Source: a virus. Taken from it: a stretch of DNA of 64,000 nt. Within the stretch, counting starts at the first letter, position 1, and each line of letters begins with the position of its first letter. A program made the translations under genes and the position numbers. The notes under the pieces were generated by a model, which ran no database searches, was not told where the DNA came from, and worked only from the letters and a program-made list of their open reading frames with translations. Shown piece by piece: positions 24,674 through 32,866 of the stretch. The stretch covers positions 62,001-126,000 of IMG/VR virus record IMGVR_UViG_3300036774_000066. One strand, 5' to 3'.

Positions 24674-24901
24674 TCAATCCAAGATTACTTTCTTTTCCCT
24701 CTTGTATCTTCGGGCTGTTCGCGCTTGCTCAATCTTATGAAGATGTGCCTCGACTCCCACATTGGTAGTCCTATCAAAGACAGAAACAATATGATACTTC
24801 CAAAATGAATACGCCAAAGCCTTGACCTGTCCATAGGTCTTTGCCTTGGTCTGTGAGGAAAGATGCAAGTCTTTGAATCTCTGTACACACTTTTGACACA
24901 T
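24674..24901 (-). CDS. Small basic protein with CxxC (75 aa)
   Basis: Starts MCQKCVQRFKDLHLSSQT and contains many lysines and arginines, ending KREKKVILD. One CxxC at the very start could pair with another chain or bind metal weakly. Ribosome binding site AGGAAA. No family recognised. Confidence 0.55.
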   Translation of the reverse strand: MCQKCVQRFKDLHLSSQTKAKTYGQVKALAYSFWKYHIVSVFDRTTNVGVEAHLHKIEQARTARRYKREKKVILD

Positions 24902-24918
24902 AAAAATTTCCTATCAGA

Positions 24919-25230
24919 TCACTCTAACAACAACTTATACCGCGTCAAAAACGTGATCTTCCAAGCATCAGCAATTGCAGTACCTCTTTTGAACTCGCTC
25001 ATGGCTTCCTGCAATTCTTTCACATGAGTAGAAATTTTCCCGCCCTCGATATTCAGCTTCTTTTGGGCAATGTGAAGCACCTGACGAAAAGCCTCACGTT
25101 GAATAACCTGCTCCCCCAACTCATTCCCGTAAACACCAAAGAAAGCCAACAGCCACGTACAGAACTCCTCATTGTAAATGGGAATCCCAATACTGGTGTA
25201 CAGCGCATCCAACTCCTCTAACTCAGACAT
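24919..25230 (-). CDS. Hypothetical helical protein (103 aa)
   Basis: ATG at 25230 follows AGAGGTTAGT and gives MSELEELDALYTSIG. The protein looks fully helical. It starts two bases before the end of the previous gene. Unrecognised. Confidence 0.65.
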   Translation of the reverse strand: MSELEELDALYTSIGIPIYNEEFCTWLLAFFGVYGNELGEQVIQREAFRQVLHIAQKKLNIEGGKISTHVKELQEAMSEFKRGTAIADAWKITFLTRYKLLLE

Positions 25231-25231
25231 A

Positions 25232-25447
25232 CTAACCTCTTTCCCTTTCTCTAACAATCACCTTCTGTCCTCCCGCCAACGTGTGAATCTTTGTATTACC
25301 CTCACTGCAAGGAACATACCGTATTGACGGATGATACCTCGCGGCATCAATCAACTCCTTCACCACCTCTCTCGGAACAGGGGCAACCATGTATTCCCCG
25401 TCACCCAAACACGCCCTTGCAATATCAACTGCTTCTTGTATTTTCAT
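25232..25447 (-). CDS. Hypothetical protein (71 aa)
   Basis: ATG at 25447 follows GGGAGAATAGCCTG and gives MKIQEAVDIARACLGDGEY. Small mixed fold; ends with a basic stretch KVIVRERERG. Unrecognised. Confidence 0.65.
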   Translation of the reverse strand: MKIQEAVDIARACLGDGEYMVAPVPREVVKELIDAARYHPSIRYVPCSEGNTKIHTLAGGQKVIVRERERG

Positions 25448-25451
25448 CAGG

Positions 25452-25892
25452 CTATTCTCCCATGTACGGAACAATCTTCTCCCCATCCCAATACCGAACA
25501 GGCTTACCGTTATACCGAAGATACTTCACCATACGCTGAAAATGACTTGCAGTAAAATTCTTCACTGCCATGTGAGGAGTGAAATATTTCCCCTGCCTAA
25601 CCAAGTGACTACCACCGCAAGTCTCCTCACCTACGGAATCTCCTACTCCAGTATCCCGACAAGCATACATAATATCAGTCAAGAAATGCTTGTTAAACTT
25701 ACGCCAAGCCACAATGCAGAAGGTTATCCTGTTGTAAACTGCTTTTGGATTATCTACATCCTGCTGAAAAATTACCCATGTCGGCATACTTTCCGGGTCT
25801 GCTTTTCCCTTTTCCTCACAAGCCATAGCAGACTCAGAACTTTCATACTCTTCCCCGCATATCTCACAGGCATACTTAGTTATGATCTTCAC
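25452..25892 (-). CDS. Hypothetical protein with N-terminal zinc motif (146 aa)
   Basis: The N terminus MKIITKYACEICGEEYES and the following SAMACEEK resemble the C2-type zinc knuckle found at the start of many phage proteins. The rest contains YACRDTGVGDSVGEETCGG and aromatic stretches. No catalytic motif identified. Confidence 0.7.
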   Translation of the reverse strand: MKIITKYACEICGEEYESSESAMACEEKGKADPESMPTWVIFQQDVDNPKAVYNRITFCIVAWRKFNKHFLTDIMYACRDTGVGDSVGEETCGGSHLVRQGKYFTPHMAVKNFTASHFQRMVKYLRYNGKPVRYWDGEKIVPYMGE

Positions 25893-25961
25893 TGACCCTC
25901 CTTGTACACGTCAAGCAAGGCATCCAATTCCTGATTACATTTTTTCCAGTTGACTCCAAAG

Positions 25962-26546
25962 TTACAAACTCAGGTGCGTAACTATTCTTTTCACCTGTTC
26001 CTTAAACTCCTCAACAGACATTGTATGCTTCATATAATTGCACCGTTTACAACAAGAAACACAGTTTTCTTTTACATAACCAACAGAGTTATCTAATCTG
26101 TCAATACCATTATGGGTTAAAGCAGCATGTCGAATCGCTTCTTCAGAGTACCTTTTTGAGTGTGCCGGTCCATAGGTAGTAACCATACTTGGGGACGCTC
26201 CGCAATAGAAGCAATCAGAAGTAACTATGCCCCTAATCTCTTCATTGGTCAATTCAAATCTTAACCCTCGCACCTCTGCTCCACGTCTATAATTATCTAC
26301 AAAACGATTAAGACCATGCTCACCTTTTCCCTTTCTTGTCCTTTTACTTATAGATAATCTAAGAATGCATCCACAAGATTTAGTTTCCTCGCCATGTCCT
26401 TTTGTCAAATCTTTTGACCGAATTATCTTTTCTTTTCCACAATCACACGCACATAAAAAACAAACACACTTTCCCTTATTCTCCACTCTTCGGAGAACAA
26501 CTAATTTCCCAATTCTCTGCCCAGTCAACTCTATAAATTTCGGCAT
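25962..26546 (-). CDS. HNH endonuclease, probable free-standing homing type
   Basis: The 194-residue protein has an N-terminal zinc-ribbon-like part (CACDCGKEKIIRSKDL, then KSCGC) seen in phage homing nucleases. Its C-terminal HNH module contains CFYCGASPS, then NGIDRLDNSVGYVKENC and CCKRCNYMKHTMSVEEF. Such enzymes cut DNA and promote their own spread between phage genomes. It interrupts a run of small unknown genes and was probably acquired separately. Confidence 0.9.
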   Translation of the reverse strand: MPKFIELTGQRIGKLVVLRRVENKGKCVCFLCACDCGKEKIIRSKDLTKGHGEETKSCGCILRLSISKRTRKGKGEHGLNRFVDNYRRGAEVRGLRFELTNEEIRGIVTSDCFYCGASPSMVTTYGPAHSKRYSEEAIRHAALTHNGIDRLDNSVGYVKENCVSCCKRCNYMKHTMSVEEFKEQVKRIVTHLSL

Positions 26547-26549
26547 ATC

Positions 26550-26987
26550 CTACTCACACAGCTTGTCACAGTAATAGTCATATTTCTTCCAACTAAAGGA
26601 AAGAAATCCAAAAAATACCTTACAGAATAACCATGAGGCAATGTCCCCAGCAACATGACCACGATGATAAGGACAATTCTTATCATAGCCCGCTTCTTGC
26701 GATTTAGGAATTTGTTTCAAGGTATACATTTCTTCATACTTCCGGTCAAAGTCGTCGCATTCTGGTGTTTTCACTCCCATCCACTCGCATATCAACCATT
26801 CAACAATCTCGTGAATGAAAACACCTGCTTCGTACATCCACGCTTCCTTATTAGACAATTCGGGAAACGCCAACTTGTAATCGGTAATCCTGATCTGCAA
26901 TACCCCATTCTCGTCCTCATACCAATCCCCACAAGTTGTAAATCTGTGCTCTCTGTGTGGTATTGTCTTGACATTGATCTTTAACAT
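26550..26987 (-). CDS. Hypothetical metal-binding protein with HExxE motif (145 aa)
   Basis: Contains VFIHEIVEWLICEWMG near residue 55 and later YHRGHVAGDIAS. The histidine-glutamate cluster suggests a metal site, possibly a hydrolase, but it is not the classic HExxH of zinc proteases. Function unknown. Confidence 0.65.
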   Translation of the reverse strand: MLKINVKTIPHREHRFTTCGDWYEDENGVLQIRITDYKLAFPELSNKEAWMYEAGVFIHEIVEWLICEWMGVKTPECDDFDRKYEEMYTLKQIPKSQEAGYDKNCPYHRGHVAGDIASWLFCKVFFGFLSFSWKKYDYYCDKLCE

Positions 26988-27004
26988 AGCAAGAAATCCT
27001 TTGG

Positions 27005-27268
27005 TTATCCTTTTATGAGAAGAGATACGATCACAACGAGGAGAAAAATCAAAGAGGAGACAAAGCAGACAGACCTATTAGTCAACCGGATATTGTAACT
27101 ATTCCGGTCCTTCCATCCCTCTGCATACCCTATGAAACGGGCATACCTCACCAACGCCTCAAGGTCCGTCTTCTCCTTGTCAAGGTGAAGATGCTGCTTG
27201 TCAACTGCATCTTGAATTATATCAGCCTCAGACATAGCTGAAATAGCAGACTTTCCACCGCCCCTCAT
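27005..27268 (-). CDS. Tail-anchored small membrane protein (87 aa)
   Basis: A charged, soluble first 65 residues (for example HLHLDKEKTDLEALVRYARF) are followed by a single C-terminal hydrophobic segment VCFVSSLIFLLVVIVSLLI and a KG end. This is the layout of a tail-anchored inner-membrane protein. It overlaps the zinc protein upstream by 4 bases. A membrane-level role such as superinfection exclusion is possible but unproven. Confidence 0.7.
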   Translation of the reverse strand: MRGGGKSAISAMSEADIIQDAVDKQHLHLDKEKTDLEALVRYARFIGYAEGWKDRNSYNIRLTNRSVCFVSSLIFLLVVIVSLLIKG

Positions 27269-27582
27269 ACGATGTCCTTGAATTTCACTTCAATTTTATC
27301 AATTACAATATGATTCGCAATAGTTGGAGCTACAATTATGGTTTCCGGCACAACTTCCGACACTTCTACAGAAGCCACAGGAGCCGCCGCAACAACTTCT
27401 GACTCCGTAGTCTTTTCCGACTCCGGCTCCGGCTGCTTGACTTCAACACAGGCAGCACTACGAGGGGCAACCCGACCACATGCAGGGCTTGCACACTGCC
27501 ACGTATGCTCATGCTCCTTGACGTGAGGACAACCTTCCTTACTGACACCGCATGTTGATGCATGAGGACATACGAAATTCAT
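27265..27582 (-). CDS. Cys/His-rich zinc protein with acidic Val/Pro linker (105 aa)
   Basis: The N-terminal 45 residues hold repeated Cys/His pairs (VCPHAS, CPHVKEHEHTW, CASPAC) typical of zinc binding. The C-terminal half is low-complexity Glu/Val/Pro/Ala. Unknown function. Confidence 0.65.
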   Translation of the reverse strand: MNFVCPHASTCGVSKEGCPHVKEHEHTWQCASPACGRVAPRSAACVEVKQPEPESEKTTESEVVAAAPVASVEVSEVVPETIIVAPTIANHIVIDKIEVKFKDIV

Positions 27583-27617
27583 AGACTATCCTTTCTCTTT
27601 ACAGATGTTAAAAACAA

Positions 27618-27830
27618 CTACATTGGAGTCTCCATTGGCCTTCCGCACTTCTGACAAACACGCCCCTCATTTGCACAAGACCTACACGTCACCGCCAAAT
27701 CCTCATGTAAGTCATACGTGCCATGTTCTTTGCACTCAGCAGTTCCTCTCTGCTGAAAAGAAAAAACAGCACGAGAGTAGAGCTTCGTGCAATCATCACA
27801 GAAGATGAAAAAATCTGCTGGCGAGTTCAT
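27618..27830 (-). CDS. Small double zinc-knuckle protein (70 aa)
   Basis: CDDC near residue 11, CKEH near residue 33, CRSC near residue 49 and CQKCGRPM at the end give eight potential zinc ligands in 70 residues. Overlaps the gene upstream by 4 bases. Probably a protein- or nucleic-acid-binding adaptor. Confidence 0.65.
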   Translation of the reverse strand: MNSPADFFIFCDDCTKLYSRAVFSFQQRGTAECKEHGTYDLHEDLAVTCRSCANEGRVCQKCGRPMETPM

Positions 27831-28198
27831 ACGTCCTCCCCGGCCACAGAATCATGATACTCTTGCGGTTCGGAAAAGGGAGAATACTTTTCTCCTGCAT
27901 GAGAAACCGTACCCTTCAATCGCACATTGAGATCACGCAGAGACAGCGACGGAGGAATAGCAGCAACCTTCGCCGCAAAGTCCTCTTGACTCCCACGATT
28001 TACGACACCGGACACATCCTGTACAAGATCGGAGTTCCAAACCGGGCAAGTCCGAAAATTGCACTTGTCAGGCTGAGAAGCCAGGCGATTCTTGCACGAA
28101 ACGTAAAACTTGCCAGGAGTTCCCATGTACCCGAAATGTCGGTCGTCGCAATGCGACTGAAACACATGAAATGGGACAATCTTCTCTGAAACTGACAT
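27827..28198 (-). CDS. Hypothetical protein (123 aa)
   Basis: Starts MSVSEKIVPFHVFQSHCDDR. Several cysteines in the first 55 residues (VSCKNR, KCNFRTCPVW) may bind metal. The C-terminal half is likely flexible. Unrecognised. Confidence 0.65.
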   Translation of the reverse strand: MSVSEKIVPFHVFQSHCDDRHFGYMGTPGKFYVSCKNRLASQPDKCNFRTCPVWNSDLVQDVSGVVNRGSQEDFAAKVAAIPPSLSLRDLNVRLKGTVSHAGEKYSPFSEPQEYHDSVAGEDV

Positions 28199-28213
28199 AC
28201 TCTTCTCCTTTAT

Positions 28214-28420
28214 TTATGCGAAACCTATTGCCATCAACACAACCTCTTCAATCCCATAGACACAACGAGAATCACACTCCTCACACTTGTACTCTCTCGC
28301 ATCCGGCTCTATCCCGGTAACTTTCGCCCCACATGCCAGACAATACCCAACACTCTCTCCAGAACGATATGCCTCTTGCAACTCCTTTACAGGTGGGTAT
28401 TTGTGAGACTCAGAAGTCAT
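28214..28420 (-). CDS. Small zinc-ribbon protein (68 aa)
   Basis: CLACGAKVTG and YKCEECDSRC form a C4 zinc ribbon in the middle of a 68-residue protein. It is the first gene after a terminator. Unknown function. Confidence 0.7.
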   Translation of the reverse strand: MTSESHKYPPVKELQEAYRSGESVGYCLACGAKVTGIEPDAREYKCEECDSRCVYGIEEVVLMAIGFA

Positions 28421-28435
28421 GCTTTAACTCCCGAA

Positions 28436-28470
28436 GATAAAAGAAGTGGCTGGCATTACACCAGCCACGC
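28436..28470 (-). terminator. Intrinsic terminator
   Basis: Minus strand GTGGCTGG, 7-base loop, CCAGCCAC, then TTCTTTTATC. It ends the DUF932 transcript that begins at the 29577 promoter. Confidence 0.9.
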
Positions 28471-28485
28471 TCCCCGCCCCACTGC

Positions 28486-29490
28486 TCAAGGAACTGCAAC
28501 CGCAACAGGCTGATTGACATTTACTGTGTCCAACTTGGCACACAGGTCAAAAGCCTTTTCTTTGATCGTCGCACCTGACCCGAACCAGATATTCTCAAGG
28601 CGCGAACTGGACTTTCCAATTGCCCGGTAGTAGTCCACATACTCCACAACCGAATTGTAAAGACCCCACGCGGTCCCTTTGAACTCAGGCAGGTCCGCAC
28701 CCTTAGCCTTTCCCTCAAAAAGTTCCTTGATCGTGTCCCTGACATTGATTGCACGAGTGGAGTTTCCGGTACTTGACGCGGAGGGAACCACGTACTCAAG
28801 GAAGTAGGCAAGCATCGCAGTATCAACCTGAATGGAAGCCATCTTACCAAAGATACCCTCCACCTTCTTAGCCTGTTCCTTGACAAGCCCCAAAATCCGC
28901 AGTCCCTCTTGCAGTCCGGCATCCATACTCTTCGTGTGCCGGACCTTGATGATCTTTGACGCACCGCCGACTGCCATTGACAAAGTATTCTGGCAAACCA
29001 CACGCACATTGGTCAAGGCAGCAGTCACGGAAGAAGTACCGTCATGGGAGTTTGACAGAAGAAGATACTCCTCAACAAGATCATCCTTGCCGATACGAAT
29101 TGAGTCAGGCAATTTCGCCAAGACCCAAATCCGTTGCCCATTGCCAAGTGCGCCCGCCGTATCATACACAGCGGCTTTCGCACCAACCACCGAGTCAAAA
29201 AATGCAAATGCATCCCGATTCTGCAAGGGAAGGTACTGCTTCCCAACATGCCCCAAAATCCCCGGAATCCCTGCCACGTCATCACGCTTCACGAAGTAAT
29301 GATCCGGGGAGGCATCAGCAAAGGAGCCATCAGGCATCGACAAGAAACACGGAGATTTCACCGCATTCCAATCCAGCCCTGCCGCGTGAATTGCATCCTT
29401 CGCGTTGAGAAGCCCCTGTACAATGGTCCCTTCCCCATGCCACGGTACTTTCCCCTGTCCTGAAAACATTGACTGCACGTTCGCTGGCAT
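28486..29490 (-). CDS. DUF932-family protein
   Basis: The 334-residue protein has the layout of the DUF932/TIGR03299 phage-plasmid family: an N-terminal PWHGEG motif, then HYFVKRDD, SNSHDGTSSVTAALTNVRVV and CQNTLSMAV. Members are widespread in phages and plasmids and their function is not settled. It forms its own unit, between a consensus promoter and a terminator, and so is probably made early and in quantity. Confidence 0.85.
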   Translation of the reverse strand: MPANVQSMFSGQGKVPWHGEGTIVQGLLNAKDAIHAAGLDWNAVKSPCFLSMPDGSFADASPDHYFVKRDDVAGIPGILGHVGKQYLPLQNRDAFAFFDSVVGAKAAVYDTAGALGNGQRIWVLAKLPDSIRIGKDDLVEEYLLLSNSHDGTSSVTAALTNVRVVCQNTLSMAVGGASKIIKVRHTKSMDAGLQEGLRILGLVKEQAKKVEGIFGKMASIQVDTAMLAYFLEYVVPSASSTGNSTRAINVRDTIKELFEGKAKGADLPEFKGTAWGLYNSVVEYVDYYRAIGKSSSRLENIWFGSGATIKEKAFDLCAKLDTVNVNQPVAVAVP

Positions 29491-29576
29491 ACCAACACCC
29501 CTTTCTTAAAAGTTTGTTTGAGACTCTTACATCATCTCTTTGTCTCTCGCTCATTCCCTACACTCCCTACACTCTA

Positions 29577-29605
29577 AATATAACCTATTTCAAAAGAAAA
29601 GTCAA
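29577..29605 (-). promoter_or_regulatory. Sigma70-type promoter
   Basis: Minus strand TTGACT, 17-base spacer, TATATT, then TAGAG, with an A/T-rich element upstream. It lies in the gap before the DUF932 gene, and the conserved upstream block overlaps the end of the 29634-30044 gene. Confidence 0.92.
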
Positions 29606-29633
29606 TAGTTTTTGAATCTTTTTTTCTTCCTCT

Positions 29634-30044
29634 CTAAGTCCTTGATTTTTCATCAGGTACAACAGGCTCGTCCGCTGAATATTTATACAACACTTGTAGG
29701 GCAGTCTTAATCTCCTCGAAATTTTCTCTGGTGATCCTCAGTTTCCCGCTATCCGGCAAGTCCTGATACTTCCTCCTCAAAACCTGTTTCCGATACTGCA
29801 CTTCAATCTCGTCTGTCAACGGCTCGTAGTATGTTCTGCTGTGCATTCTCGTACCATCATCACTGCCCACAAGATACCCGTCAGACTTTCTTACAAATCC
29901 CTTAATTGGACTTTCCTTCGTCCCTGCAACCCGAATAATCCATTTCGCATCTGTCTCCCCAAGGATAGTCTTGATAAGAACCGTACTGCCATAATTGACA
30001 GTACAGTAAATCCTATCCCCTATCTTCAAACCAGACAAATCCAT
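29634..30044 (-). CDS. Hypothetical beta-rich protein (136 aa)
   Basis: Starts MDLSGLKIGDRIYCTVNYGS. Short beta strands and charged turns suggest a small barrel in the first 90 residues. No known motif. Its 3' end overlaps the conserved upstream block of the 29577 promoter. Confidence 0.65.
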   Translation of the reverse strand: MDLSGLKIGDRIYCTVNYGSTVLIKTILGETDAKWIIRVAGTKESPIKGFVRKSDGYLVGSDDGTRMHSRTYYEPLTDEIEVQYRKQVLRRKYQDLPDSGKLRITRENFEEIKTALQVLYKYSADEPVVPDEKSRT

Positions 30045-30052
30045 AGTTCCTC

Positions 30053-30385
30053 CTAAAGAACCGTCTTAATCCAACAAAGCGCATCGGGAGGCCACTTGTC
30101 AAGAGAAACCTTCTGGTCAGCCCAATCATACAAGCGACCGAAGTAAACATCAAACGCATCTTTATCATCATCCTCTTCCTCAACAAACCGTTCAAAGTCA
30201 GCCATGATGTCTGTCAAGATCAATGCGGCATGTGAGGCTTCCCCAAACCTCGCCCGGACCTTCGGAAGAAGCTGCCCTTTTATCTTCTCCACAATGTCCT
30301 TAGACAACTCCAAAACGGTTATTTCGTCTCGCTTTGTCCGTTCCCAAACATCCTGTATGTCAAGCTCAAACAACCAATTCGCCAT
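30053..30385 (-). CDS. Hypothetical helical protein (110 aa)
   Basis: Starts MANWLFELDIQDVWERTKRD. The middle is acidic (FVEEEDDDKDAFDVYFG). Probably all helical. Unrecognised. Confidence 0.65.
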   Translation of the reverse strand: MANWLFELDIQDVWERTKRDEITVLELSKDIVEKIKGQLLPKVRARFGEASHAALILTDIMADFERFVEEEDDDKDAFDVYFGRLYDWADQKVSLDKWPPDALCWIKTVL

Positions 30386-30400
30386 AGCACTTCCCCTTTG

Positions 30401-30877
30401 TTATCTCGTGACTATCAGCCTATTAAACCCCTTATCAAAGTTCTGCGGTTGTTTCCTGTAGTTCCAATTCTCAGTAAATCCTGCCTCTGTGTAAATACCC
30501 ATCGGGTAAACACACATAGCAATAAACTCTGCATCTACCCGGACTTCTCCCCGTACTCTCATGTATGCTTCAACCGTCTCAATCAAAGCAAGTACAGCCC
30601 TTGCAGGCGTATCACAGAATATCAAAACAAGCACCAGTAAAGCACTTGCCTCGAACTTCGGAAGATGAAACACAGCAATTCTCTTTTCCATCAGATCAAT
30701 CAAGTGAGCGTACTTCCGAGTTTCCTCCAACATTCCTTCCAAATCAGCAGTATTCCCTTTGTCCATCAAAGCAATCTTGATAAGCACCGAACTTTCCTCT
30801 TTAGTTAGAGGACGTACCTCATACGGAGTTGTAGCAACCAACGGATAATCAGGGACCATCAAGTTACGCAATGTCAT
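30401..30877 (-). CDS. Hypothetical protein (158 aa)
   Basis: Starts MTLRNLMVPDYPLVATT. A CGTATTAAC motif precedes the ribosome binding site, as in several other gaps. The fold looks helical with one hydrophobic stretch (ASALLVLVLIFC), which is probably a buried helix rather than a membrane span. Unrecognised. Confidence 0.65.
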   Translation of the reverse strand: MTLRNLMVPDYPLVATTPYEVRPLTKEESSVLIKIALMDKGNTADLEGMLEETRKYAHLIDLMEKRIAVFHLPKFEASALLVLVLIFCDTPARAVLALIETVEAYMRVRGEVRVDAEFIAMCVYPMGIYTEAGFTENWNYRKQPQNFDKGFNRLIVTR

Positions 30878-30903
30878 ACGTCACCTCTCCGGTTAATACG
30901 ATT

Positions 30904-31188
30904 TTATCCTACAAACTTCTTAGATAATGAACCAAGAAGATGCTCTCCTATTCGGCAAGGAGTATTACCCCTCTCATACTGCTCATGCGCAAAGCAAGGA
31001 GTCTCATTGTACCAAGGCATAGCATGAACAGCATAAGAATATTCACCGGGCTTACTCCCTTGTAAATGCTTACACGGACCAATGCCCTCATGGAAAACAA
31101 TATTGCCTTCCACCGGACCCTTTACAGGATCGTCAACAATAGGAACACATAAGCGAATGCAGCAGTAACCGCAATGCAAACAAATCAT
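30904..31188 (-). CDS. YkgJ-like cysteine-cluster protein (94 aa)
   Basis: ATG at 31188 after GAGGATAAC gives MICLHCGYCCIRLCV. The CxxCxxCC cluster, later PCKHLQG, CFAH and TPCRIGEHL match the layout of YkgJ/UPF0153 proteins, which are predicted to bind zinc or an iron-sulphur cluster. Its function is unknown. The start overlaps the previous stop. Confidence 0.7.
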   Translation of the reverse strand: MICLHCGYCCIRLCVPIVDDPVKGPVEGNIVFHEGIGPCKHLQGSKPGEYSYAVHAMPWYNETPCFAHEQYERGNTPCRIGEHLLGSLSKKFVG

Positions 31189-31189
31189 G

Positions 31190-31384
31190 TTATCCTCGCT
31201 GTACCATCCAAAACTCGTCACCCCACTCATCCACGTTAGGTACAGGCAAAGCATGACTAAGCATCTCATGAAGTTTCTTATTCTCTTTTTCCAACCTTTC
31301 ATACTCCTCAATGTAAACCCAAACCCCCGCTGGATTTTCCAACATTTCTCGGTTTGCATAACAAGGCAAATACTTCTTAGGCAT
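31190..31384 (-). CDS. Hypothetical coiled-coil protein (64 aa)
   Basis: ATG at 31384 follows AAAGGTCTGGTC and gives MPKKYLPCYANREMLEN. A heptad stretch (YERLEKENKKLHEML) suggests a short coiled coil. The 18 bases around its start are identical to those at 31665-31682. Confidence 0.55.
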   Translation of the reverse strand: MPKKYLPCYANREMLENPAGVWVYIEEYERLEKENKKLHEMLSHALPVPNVDEWGDEFWMVQRG

Positions 31385-31398
31385 GACCAGACCTTTCA
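31381..31398. repeat. 18-bp direct repeat at a translation start, copy 1
   Basis: GCATGACCAGACCTTTCA on the plus strand includes the ribosome binding site and ATG of the 31190-31384 gene. An identical copy lies at 31665-31682. Confidence 0.9.
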
Positions 31399-31413
31399 TA
31401 TCTTAAAAGATAC

Positions 31414-31668
31414 TCAATATCCTATCCTAAAGAAATACTCAATTGCCGAATGCACGAGAATCAGGTGCGTCTTTGTCCTGAAATATTCATACGGATTGTA
31501 AAGATTCAAAGCAAGTTCCCGGTACATATCCGGGTAGAACTTCTTGACCAACGCATTGACCTTACGTTTGCAAGCTCTCTTCGCTCCCTGCATCAGTCGC
31601 TCCCACTCCGCAGAAGTGCAGTCCACACATCTTGTCTCATACTCTATGGTAACGTCACTGTACTGCAT
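31414..31668 (-). CDS. Hypothetical protein (84 aa)
   Basis: ATG at 31668 follows AAAGGTCTGGTC and gives MQYSDVTIEYETRCVDC. A CVDC pair is present. Helical, basic middle part. Overlaps the 31655-31954 gene by 14 bases. Unrecognised. Confidence 0.6.
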   Translation of the reverse strand: MQYSDVTIEYETRCVDCTSAEWERLMQGAKRACKRKVNALVKKFYPDMYRELALNLYNPYEYFRTKTHLILVHSAIEYFFRIGY

Positions 31669-31954
31669 GACCAGACCTTTCAATGTCTCGAAGAAAGTTG
31701 CAGACCTTCAACACGGCAGGATACGGGACACAATACTGCATCCCCACAACCTGCATAGAAATATCACCTTCACGAATCCCCTCTTTGTAAAGCTGCTCGG
31801 CAAGGACCGCGAGCGGATCATTCTCAATGACTGCCTGTATCCTTGCCGCAATCTGCTTTTGTGTAGATAGCACTTTTTTTACCTCACCGTATTTGGCATC
31901 CGGCAGGTACTTTTTCACGCTATCTGTCACTCTCTGGATTGTTTTGTCTCTCAT
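31655..31954 (-). CDS. Hypothetical helical protein (99 aa)
   Basis: ATG at 31954 follows GGAGTATGAA and gives MRDKTIQRVTDSVKKYLPD. Helical with a possible helix-turn-helix-like middle, but no firm match. Overlaps both neighbours. Confidence 0.65.
   Translation of the reverse strand: MRDKTIQRVTDSVKKYLPDAKYGEVKKVLSTQKQIAARIQAVIENDPLAVLAEQLYKEGIREGDISMQVVGMQYCVPYPAVLKVCNFLRDIERSGHAVQ
31665..31682. repeat. 18-bp direct repeat at a translation start, copy 2
   Basis: Identical to 31381-31398, containing the ribosome binding site and ATG of the 31414-31668 gene. Confidence 0.9.
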
Positions 31955-32397
31955 TTCATACTCCACTTTCCGTCAACGATCTTTCCCCTTGGGTAATCTT
32001 TCGGGTCAAGCCCGATGTCCCGAATCGACCCAAGAAGCAGATCATAGTTGTCTTCAATCCGGCTCCCGTGCCGTCGCACATACTCCCCCAACTCGATCTC
32101 TTGTGTGTGACCTACATGGTCAATAATATCCTTGACACACAGAGAAACCTTTGCAGTGACCTCTACCTTGACCCGAACAGCAATAGCCGGAATACTCAGG
32201 CTGTCCACCAAAACCGGGCTTAAAGTCAAGTCCTGCTTAGAAAGGTCTTGTATCGTGTGAATAGCCTCATCGTCGGTCAGGATTACCTTATCCTTGCCAA
32301 CAATAGCCGCGTTGATCTCGGAGAAAGGCAGGTCACATTTCCCGTCCGTCAGACACCGCAATGCAGTTCTCAAATCATAAACCTTGACTTTTGCCAT
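31951..32397 (-). CDS. Hypothetical protein (148 aa)
   Basis: ATG at 32397 preferred over a GTG two codons earlier because GGGGTAGGT precedes it. Starts MAKVKVYDLRTALRCLTDG. Mixed alpha/beta with long beta-like stretches (IAVRVKVEVTAKVSLCV). Unrecognised. Confidence 0.65.
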   Translation of the reverse strand: MAKVKVYDLRTALRCLTDGKCDLPFSEINAAIVGKDKVILTDDEAIHTIQDLSKQDLTLSPVLVDSLSIPAIAVRVKVEVTAKVSLCVKDIIDHVGHTQEIELGEYVRRHGSRIEDNYDLLLGSIRDIGLDPKDYPRGKIVDGKWSMK

Positions 32398-32403
32398 AAA
32401 CAC

Positions 32404-32598
32404 CTACCCCTTTCTTTTAAGATAATTGTGGTATTCCTTCACCATGTCATCTGTATTCTTCCATCCGGCAACCGTCAGAAGGTGATGATCCTGATTGACA
32501 ATCGAAGCAGCACCAGAAATCAAGTCAAGATCATACAACGAGGTAGAAATAGCCTCGTGCTTTTCGTCATACTTTGTAAATGCTCTGTACTTAGGCAC
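32404..32598 (-). CDS. Hypothetical protein (64 aa)
   Basis: Starts MPKYRAFTKYDEKHEAIST. Ends in a basic helix (MVKEYHNYLKRKG). Two bases from the upstream gene. Unrecognised. Confidence 0.6.
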   Translation of the reverse strand: MPKYRAFTKYDEKHEAISTSLYDLDLISGAASIVNQDHHLLTVAGWKNTDDMVKEYHNYLKRKG

Positions 32599-32600
32599 AA

Positions 32601-32795
32601 TTACCTCTTATCAAGCGAGGTAAGGGAATTAGAACACCTCACCCGACTCACCAAAACCCGACTCGTCACAACAGCATCCTTGAAGCACACAACATACTTC
32701 TCCGAATCTGACTCCTCCCGGTCCAACTCCAACCGTATAACAGCATTGGGAGTTCCAGCCGGATAATCCTCGTATCTCTTGACTCTCTTGCTCAT
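32601..32795 (-). CDS. Hypothetical protein (64 aa)
   Basis: Starts MSKRVKRYEDYPAGTPNAV with a GGAGAATAGAGT ribosome binding site. Beta-rich and basic. An AT-rich stretch 20-50 bases upstream (TATATAAG) could be a weak promoter. Unrecognised. Confidence 0.6.
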   Translation of the reverse strand: MSKRVKRYEDYPAGTPNAVIRLELDREESDSEKYVVCFKDAVVTSRVLVSRVRCSNSLTSLDKR

Positions 32796-32866
32796 ACTCT
32801 ATTCTCCTTTCCCATCCACTTATATAAGGCGCAAAATCTATACCTGATATATCAAAGGAAATCCCA

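Noticed and set aside
28521-29009. 162-codon minus-strand frame inside the DUF932 gene
   Set aside because: It lies wholly within a well-supported gene in another frame and has an arginine/tryptophan-rich, shadow-like composition.
28832-29408. Plus-strand frames of 150-155 codons opposite DUF932
   Set aside because: Antisense shadows of the DUF932 gene; no ribosome binding sites and no plus-strand neighbours.
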